A stretch of DNA of 64,000 nucleotides, taken from Amycolatopsis alba DSM 44262. Its GTDB lineage: Bacteria > Actinomycetota > Actinomycetes > Mycobacteriales > Pseudonocardiaceae. Numbering within the stretch: position 1 is the first letter of the stretch; each line of letters begins with the position of its first letter. Below the pieces are notes generated by a model, which searched no databases, was not told where the DNA came from, and was given only the letters and a program-made list of their open reading frames with translations. The DNA is taken from contig NZ_KB913032.1 of NCBI RefSeq assembly GCF_000384215.1, positions 9,137,605-9,201,604 of the forward strand, in the 5' to 3' direction. A program made the position numbers and the translations under genes. This document shows positions 59,395 to 64,000 of the stretch, in pieces.

Positions 59395-61299
59395 TCAGCG
59401 GCGCGTGTCCTCCGGCGCCGGCGTCCCGCTGGACAGCTTCGCCGACCACTCGGTCACCCGCCGCGCCACGTCCTGCGCGGTCAGCCCGATCCGGGCCAGC
59501 ACCTCTTCGCGCGAACCGTGGTCGTGGAACACCTGCGGCACCGCGAGATCCCGCAGCGGGACGTCGCATTCGGCGTCGCGGAACAACGCCGACAGCGCGG
59601 AGCCGAAACCACCGTGCCGCCCGCTGTCCTCGACGGTCACGACGAGCTTGTGCTGCTCGGCCAGCGCGACCAGTTCGGCGGGCGCCGGGACGACCCAGCG
59701 CGGGTCCACCACGGTCACGCCGATGCCCTGGTCGGCCAGCCGGTCCGCGGCGGCGAGCCCGAGCATCGCGAACGCGCCCACCGCGACGAGCAGGACGTCG
59801 GCGTCACCGGTCGGCTTGCGCAGCACGTCCACCACGCCGACGCGTTCCACGGCGGGCACGGAGTCGATGACACCGCCCTTGGAGAACCGCAGCGCCGTCG
59901 GCCCGTCCTCCACCGCGACAGCCTCCCGCAGTTCCTCGCGCAGTGTGCCCGCGTCGCGCGGCGCGGCGACCCGCATGCCCGGCACCATGCCCAGCAGCGA
60001 CAGGTCCCACATGCCGTGGTGACTCGGCCCGTCCGGTCCGGTGATCCCGGCGCGGTCCAGTACCAGCGTCACCGGCTGACGGTGCAGCGCGACGTCCATC
60101 AGGAGCTGATCGAAAGCCCGGTTCAGGAACGTCGAGTAGACGGCGACGACGGGGTGCTTCCCGCCCATCGCGAGACCGGCGGCCGAGGTCACCGCGTGCT
60201 GTTCGGCGATACCGACGTCGTACCAGCGATCGGGATACGCCTCGGCGAACTTGTGCAGCCCTGTCGAACGCAGCATGGCGGCGGTGATCGCGACGACGTC
60301 CTCGCGGTCCGCGCCGATCTTGACCAGTTCGTCGGCGAACACCCCGGTCCAGCTCGGGCCCTTGACCGGCGGCAGGCCGGTTTCCGGGTCGATCGGATCG
60401 GTCTGGTGCATCTGGTCGGCCTGATTCGTCACCGCGGGCTCGTAACCGTGCCCCTTCTCGGTGACCACGTGCACGATGACCGCGCCGCCGAAGTCGCGGG
60501 CGCTCTGGAACGCCTTCTCCAGCGCCACGAGGTCGTGCCCGTCGACCGGGCCGAGGTACTTCAGGCCGAGGTCGGAGAACATCATCTGCGGGCTCAGCGC
60601 GTCCTTGAGCCCGGCCTTCGCCGCGTGCAGCGCCGCGTAGATCGGCTTGCCGACGATGGGCGTGTGCCGCAGCATTTCCTTGCCGCGGTCCAGAACGCGC
60701 TCGTAGCCCGGCTTGAGCCGCAGCGACGCGAGGTGGTCCGCGACGCCGCCGATGGTCGGCGAGTACGAGCGGCCGTTGTCGTTGATGACGATGACGACCG
60801 GGCGGCGCGGGTTCGCGGCGATGTTGTTGAGCGCCTCCCAGCACATGCCGCCGGTCAGCGCGCCGTCGCCGACGACCGCGATCGCGTGCCTGCCGCCACC
60901 GCCGAGTTCGAACGCCTTCGCCAGACCGTCCACATAGGACAGCGCGGTCGACGCATGGCTGTTCTCGACGAGGTCGTGCTCGCTCTCGCCGCGCGCCGGG
61001 TAGCCGGTGAGGCCGCCGAGCTGGCGCAGCTTGTCGAAGCCGTCATGACGGCCGGTGACGATCTTGTGCACGTACGCCTGGTGGCCGACGTCCCACACGA
61101 TGGCGTCGCTCGGCGAGTCGAAGACCCGGTGCAGCGCCATCGTCAGCTCGACCACCCCGAGGTTCGGGCCGAGGTGACCACCGGCGAGCCGCACCTTTTC
61201 GACGAGGAAGTCCCGGATCTCCGCGGCCAGCTCGCCGAGCTGTCCCTGGTCCATCCGCTTCAAGTCGGCCGGCCCGTGCACGGACTCGAGCAACGTCAC
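59395..61299 (-). CDS. dxs: 1-deoxy-D-xylulose-5-phosphate synthase
   Basis: 634 aa ThDP enzyme joining pyruvate and glyceraldehyde-3-phosphate, first step of the MEP isoprenoid path. Motifs: [21 protein letters not shown] start region ([17 protein letters not shown]), ThDP site [40 protein letters not shown], and the transketolase part [20 protein letters not shown] with the catalytic Glu. Full length. The ATG at 61299 has [14 protein letters not shown] after it, the family N-terminus. Confidence 0.97.
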   Translation of the reverse strand: MTLLESVHGPADLKRMDQGQLGELAAEIRDFLVEKVRLAGGHLGPNLGVVELTMALHRVFDSPSDAIVWDVGHQAYVHKIVTGRHDGFDKLRQLGGLTGYPARGESEHDLVENSHASTALSYVDGLAKAFELGGGGRHAIAVVGDGALTGGMCWEALNNIAANPRRPVVIVINDNGRSYSPTIGGVADHLASLRLKPGYERVLDRGKEMLRHTPIVGKPIYAALHAAKAGLKDALSPQMMFSDLGLKYLGPVDGHDLVALEKAFQSARDFGGAVIVHVVTEKGHGYEPAVTNQADQMHQTDPIDPETGLPPVKGPSWTGVFADELVKIGADREDVVAITAAMLRSTGLHKFAEAYPDRWYDVGIAEQHAVTSAAGLAMGGKHPVVAVYSTFLNRAFDQLLMDVALHRQPVTLVLDRAGITGPDGPSHHGMWDLSLLGMVPGMRVAAPRDAGTLREELREAVAVEDGPTALRFSKGGVIDSVPAVERVGVVDVLRKPTGDADVLLVAVGAFAMLGLAAADRLADQGIGVTVVDPRWVVPAPAELVALAEQHKLVVTVEDSGRHGGFGSALSALFRDAECDVPLRDLAVPQVFHDHGSREEVLARIGLTAQDVARRVTEWSAKLSSGTPAPEDTRR

Positions 61300-61515
61300 T
61301 CTCCCACCTCGCCTGGTTCCTCTTCCGCCGTTCCGGCCAGTCTACGGAGGGCGGCTGAGAGTCTTCCGTCCCCCGCGTCACGGGTCACATGTCAGAAAAT
61401 CACCACACCACACCCGACGGTGTGAACATGGTCTCTTTTGCCAAGTAGCGGTCACGTCGGGTGCCCGCGATAATCGCTGATCGACGGTTGAGCAGGAGCC
61501 GGTTCGGAGGGCTTG
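61300..61515. other. Divergent intergenic region, dxs and aldehyde dehydrogenase promoters
   Basis: About 215 bases. Only a short repeat CACACC/GGTGTG (61409-61424) stands out. No gene is supported. GGAGG at about 61506 is the ribosome site of the next gene. Confidence 0.4.
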
Positions 61516-63003
61516 ATGGCGGACTTTTTCATCGGTGGCGAATGGGTCGACGCGGTCGGCGGTGGTCGCCGGGAGATCCGCTGCCCCGCGGACGGGTCGT
61601 TGGTCGCGGAGGTCGCCGAAGGCACCCGTGAAGACACCGAAGCGGCCATCGCCGCCGCGAGGAAGGCGTTCGACACCGGTCCGTGGCCCGCCACGCCCGC
61701 TCCCGAACGCGGTGACCTGCTGCTGAAGGCCGCCGACCTGCTCGATCGTGACGCCGCGGCCTTCGCGCGTGCCGAGTCGCTCGACACCGGGAAACGGCTG
61801 GTCGAGAGCGAGTACGACATGGCCGACATCGCCGCGTGCCTGCGCTACTTCGGCAAACTCGCCGCGAACGACGCGGGCCGCGTGGTCGACACCGGTAACC
61901 CGGACGCGTTCAGCCGCATCGTGCACGAGCCGGTCGGCGTCTGCGGGCTGATCACGCCGTGGAACTACCCGCTGCTGCAGACCATCTGGAAGGTCGCCCC
62001 CGCGCTCGCGGCGGGCAACACCTTCGTCCTCAAGCCCAGCGAACTGACCCCGCACACCTCGATCATGCTGATGAAGCTGCTGACCGAGGCCGGGCTCCCC
62101 GCCGGGGTCGCGAACCTGGTGCTCGGCGCCGGCGCGCAGGCCGGGGCGCCGCTGTCCGAGCATCCGGACGTCGACCTCGTCTCCTTCACCGGCGGCCTCG
62201 TGACCGGGAAGGTCATCGCCGCCTCCGCCGCCGCCACGATCAAGAAGGTCGCGCTGGAACTGGGCGGCAAGAACCCGAACGTCGTCTTCGCCGACTCGGA
62301 CTTCGACACCGCCGTCGACTACGCGCTGACCGCGGTGTTCCTGCACTCCGGGCAGGTCTGTTCGGCGGGCGCACGCCTGATCGTCCAGGAGAAGTGGCAC
62401 GGGAAGTTCGTCGACGAACTCGTCCGGCGCGCCGAATTGATCCGACTGGGTGGACCTTTCGACCCGAAGGCTGAAACCGGTCCGTTGATCTCGGCGGCCC
62501 ATCTGGAAAAGATCGAACGTTACGTCGCGAGGGCCCTGGAAGAGGGCGCCGTCCTGCGCACCGGCGGCAAACGCCCGGACGATGGCGGACTCGCCAAGGG
62601 GCACTACTACCTGCCGACCATCCTCGACAACGTGAAGCAGGGCAGCAGCGCCGTCGTCGACGAATCGTTCGGCCCGGTGCTCACCGTCGAGACCTTCACC
62701 GACGAGGACGACGCCGTCCGCATCGCCAACGACACGCACTACGGCCTCGCGGGCGCGGTGTTCACGTCGGACGCCTCCCGCGCGCAGCGGGTCGCGAACC
62801 GGCTGCGGCACGGCACGATCTGGATCAACGACTTCCACCCGTATCTGCCGCAGGCGGAATGGGGCGGCTACAAGCAGTCCGGCTTCGGGCGTGAGCTCGG
62901 CCCGACCGGACTCGCCGAATACGTCGAGGCGAAGCACATCTATCAGAACCTTCGGCCCGCACCACAGCGCTGGTTCTCCGGGGAGCCCGCAGCATCCGAC
63001 TAA
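61516..63003 (+). CDS. Aldehyde dehydrogenase (betaine/aminoaldehyde type)
   Basis: 495 aa. Catalytic Cys in LHSGQVCSAGARLIV, Glu in ALELGGKNPNVVFAD, cofactor Lys in FVLKPSELTPHTSIML, and LTPWNYPLLQ-like ITPWNYPLLQTIWK. Close in character to betaine-aldehyde or gamma-aminobutyraldehyde dehydrogenases. TTG at 61513 directly precedes the ATG; GGAGG fits either. It leads a permease gene by 16 bases, suggesting uptake and oxidation of an amine-derived aldehyde or choline-like compound. Confidence 0.92.
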   Translation: MADFFIGGEWVDAVGGGRREIRCPADGSLVAEVAEGTREDTEAAIAAARKAFDTGPWPATPAPERGDLLLKAADLLDRDAAAFARAESLDTGKRLVESEYDMADIAACLRYFGKLAANDAGRVVDTGNPDAFSRIVHEPVGVCGLITPWNYPLLQTIWKVAPALAAGNTFVLKPSELTPHTSIMLMKLLTEAGLPAGVANLVLGAGAQAGAPLSEHPDVDLVSFTGGLVTGKVIAASAAATIKKVALELGGKNPNVVFADSDFDTAVDYALTAVFLHSGQVCSAGARLIVQEKWHGKFVDELVRRAELIRLGGPFDPKAETGPLISAAHLEKIERYVARALEEGAVLRTGGKRPDDGGLAKGHYYLPTILDNVKQGSSAVVDESFGPVLTVETFTDEDDAVRIANDTHYGLAGAVFTSDASRAQRVANRLRHGTIWINDFHPYLPQAEWGGYKQSGFGRELGPTGLAEYVEAKHIYQNLRPAPQRWFSGEPAASD

Positions 63004-63019
63004 AGACGGGAAACTGCCG

Positions 63020-64000
63020 ATGAGCACTCCTTCCGATGACGGCCTGGCCGGTTTCGGCTACAAACAGGAACTCGAAAGAACACTCGGCAACTTCCACACC
63101 TTCGCCGCCGGGATCAGCTACATCTCGATCCTGACCGGCACCTTCCAGCTGTTCTACTTCGGCTTCAGCTTCGGCGGGCCCGCCTACTGGTGGTCGTGGC
63201 CGATGGTGTTCGTCGGCCAGCTGATGGTCGCGCTGTCCTTCGCCGAACTGGCCGCGCACTACCCCGTCGCCGGTTCGATCTACAACTGGTCGAAACGGCT
63301 CGGCAGCCCGCACGTGGCGTGGCTGGCGGGCTGGATGATGCTCACCGCGTCGATCGTCAGCATCGCGGCCGTGGCGCTGGCGTATCAGATCACGCTCCCC
63401 CAGATCTCGTCGTTCTTCTCCTTCTCCGGCGACAGCGCGGTGAACGCGGTCATCCTCGGCACCGCCCTGATCCTGTTCACCACGCTGGTGAACGCCTGGG
63501 GCGTGAAGCTGATGGCGCGGATCAACAGCGCCGGGGTGTTCATCGAACTGGTCGCCGCGGTCCTGCTGATCGTGGCGCTCGCGGTGAACATCACGCGCGG
63601 CCCCGACGTCGTGATGCAGACCAACAACACCGGCGCCGACCAGCCCTGGGGCTACTTCGGGGCGTTCCTGGTCGCCTCGCTCGCGTCGACCTACGTCATG
63701 TACGGCTTCGACACCGCCAGCTCGCTCGGCGAGGAGAGCCACGACCCGCGCAAGAACGCGCCCAAGGCGATCCTGCGCGCGCTGATCGCGTCGTTCGTCA
63801 TCGGCGGGCTCATCCTGCTGCTGGCGCTGATGGCCGTCGGCGACATCAACGACCCGCAGATCTCCACCGGCGGCCTGCAGTTCATCGTCCTCGACGTGCT
63901 CGGCAGCACCGTCGGCACGATCTTCCTGCTGGCCGTGGTCATCGCGATCACCGTATGCAACCTGGCCGTGCAGTCGGCCTCGATCCGGATGATGTTCGCG
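63020..64000 (+). CDS. APC-family amino acid/amine permease (3' partial)
   Basis: 327 codons are visible from ATG 63020; the frame is open to the window edge. At least eight membrane segments; FGYKQELERTLGNFHTFAAG, WWSWPMVFVGQLMVALSFAE and YGFDTASSLGEESHDPRKNA match the same subfamily as the permease at 29345, so the two are paralogues. It follows the aldehyde dehydrogenase by 16 bases and is probably in the same transcript. Confidence 0.88.
   Translation, partial: MSTPSDDGLAGFGYKQELERTLGNFHTFAAGISYISILTGTFQLFYFGFSFGGPAYWWSWPMVFVGQLMVALSFAELAAHYPVAGSIYNWSKRLGSPHVAWLAGWMMLTASIVSIAAVALAYQITLPQISSFFSFSGDSAVNAVILGTALILFTTLVNAWGVKLMARINSAGVFIELVAAVLLIVALAVNITRGPDVVMQTNNTGADQPWGYFGAFLVASLASTYVMYGFDTASSLGEESHDPRKNAPKAILRALIASFVIGGLILLLALMAVGDINDPQISTGGLQFIVLDVLGSTVGTIFLLAVVIAITVCNLAVQSASIRMMFA

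Noticed and set aside
61409..61424. Short inverted repeat CACACC/GGTGTG near dxs
   Set aside because: Six-base arms are too short to claim as an operator without further support.

Overview
The window is a piece of a high-GC actinomycete chromosome. The coding regions use third-position G/C heavily, GTG starts are common, and genes often overlap in ATGA or GTGA. The gene families (HemQ-type heme synthesis, DUF3000, TIGR04222, DUF6221, actinobacterial PucR regulators) and the repeated long intergenic palindromes fit Amycolatopsis or a close pseudonocardial relative. That assignment is inference; there is no rRNA or marker gene to prove it. I saw no tRNA, rRNA, CRISPR array, transposase or prophage.

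Layout. 1-5 kb: the end of a thioredoxin-like gene, then proline catabolism (proline dehydrogenase and P5C dehydrogenase) with a divergent PucR-type activator. 5-13 kb: housekeeping and accessory genes (S1-domain protein, LLM flavin oxidoreductase, DUF6221, MarR with MFS pump, stand-alone LigD polymerase domain, GNAT, TVP38-type membrane protein, a receptor Ser/Thr kinase, MsrB). 14-20 kb: three TIGR04222 paralogues, two ending in Gly/Ser/Cys tails with five Cys each. The last one is translationally coupled to a DUF692/MNIO iron oxidase and a small partner protein. A type II restriction-modification pair with lower GC sits between the paralogues, and degenerate copies of neighbouring sequence lie on its right side. 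20-28 kb: a hemE-hemG-hemQ-CoA-transferase operon, DUF3000, a LuxR-type response regulator and ribonuclease D.

28-37 kb: TetR, permease, two DUF1989 proteins, a urea/guanidine carboxylase and allophanate hydrolase. This matches the published guanidine (carboxyguanidine deiminase) route better than plain urea use. 37-48 kb: M15 peptidase, class A beta-lactamase, fadA-fadB, a broken FtsX-ectodomain-like gene, a Tat-exported PHP protein, aldo/keto reductase and a two-component system. 48-57 kb: a divergent PucR regulator and a five-gene operon (SSS transporter, ureohydrolase, 2-oxo-acid decarboxylase, aldehyde dehydrogenase, NCS1 permease) that fits the arginine to 2-ketoarginine to 4-guanidinobutyrate to GABA plus urea route. 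57-64 kb: SDR with divergent TetR and a clear operator, a DJ-1/PfpI protein, dxs, and an aldehyde dehydrogenase with an APC permease running off the edge.

Three themes stand out. The first is a candidate MNIO-modified, membrane-anchored Cys-rich protein system. The second is a group of linked catabolic modules for proline, arginine/guanidino compounds and guanidine or urea, two of which have adjacent PucR activators. The third is a family of long near-perfect palindromes placed mostly at gene ends, whose arms show compensatory changes between copies.
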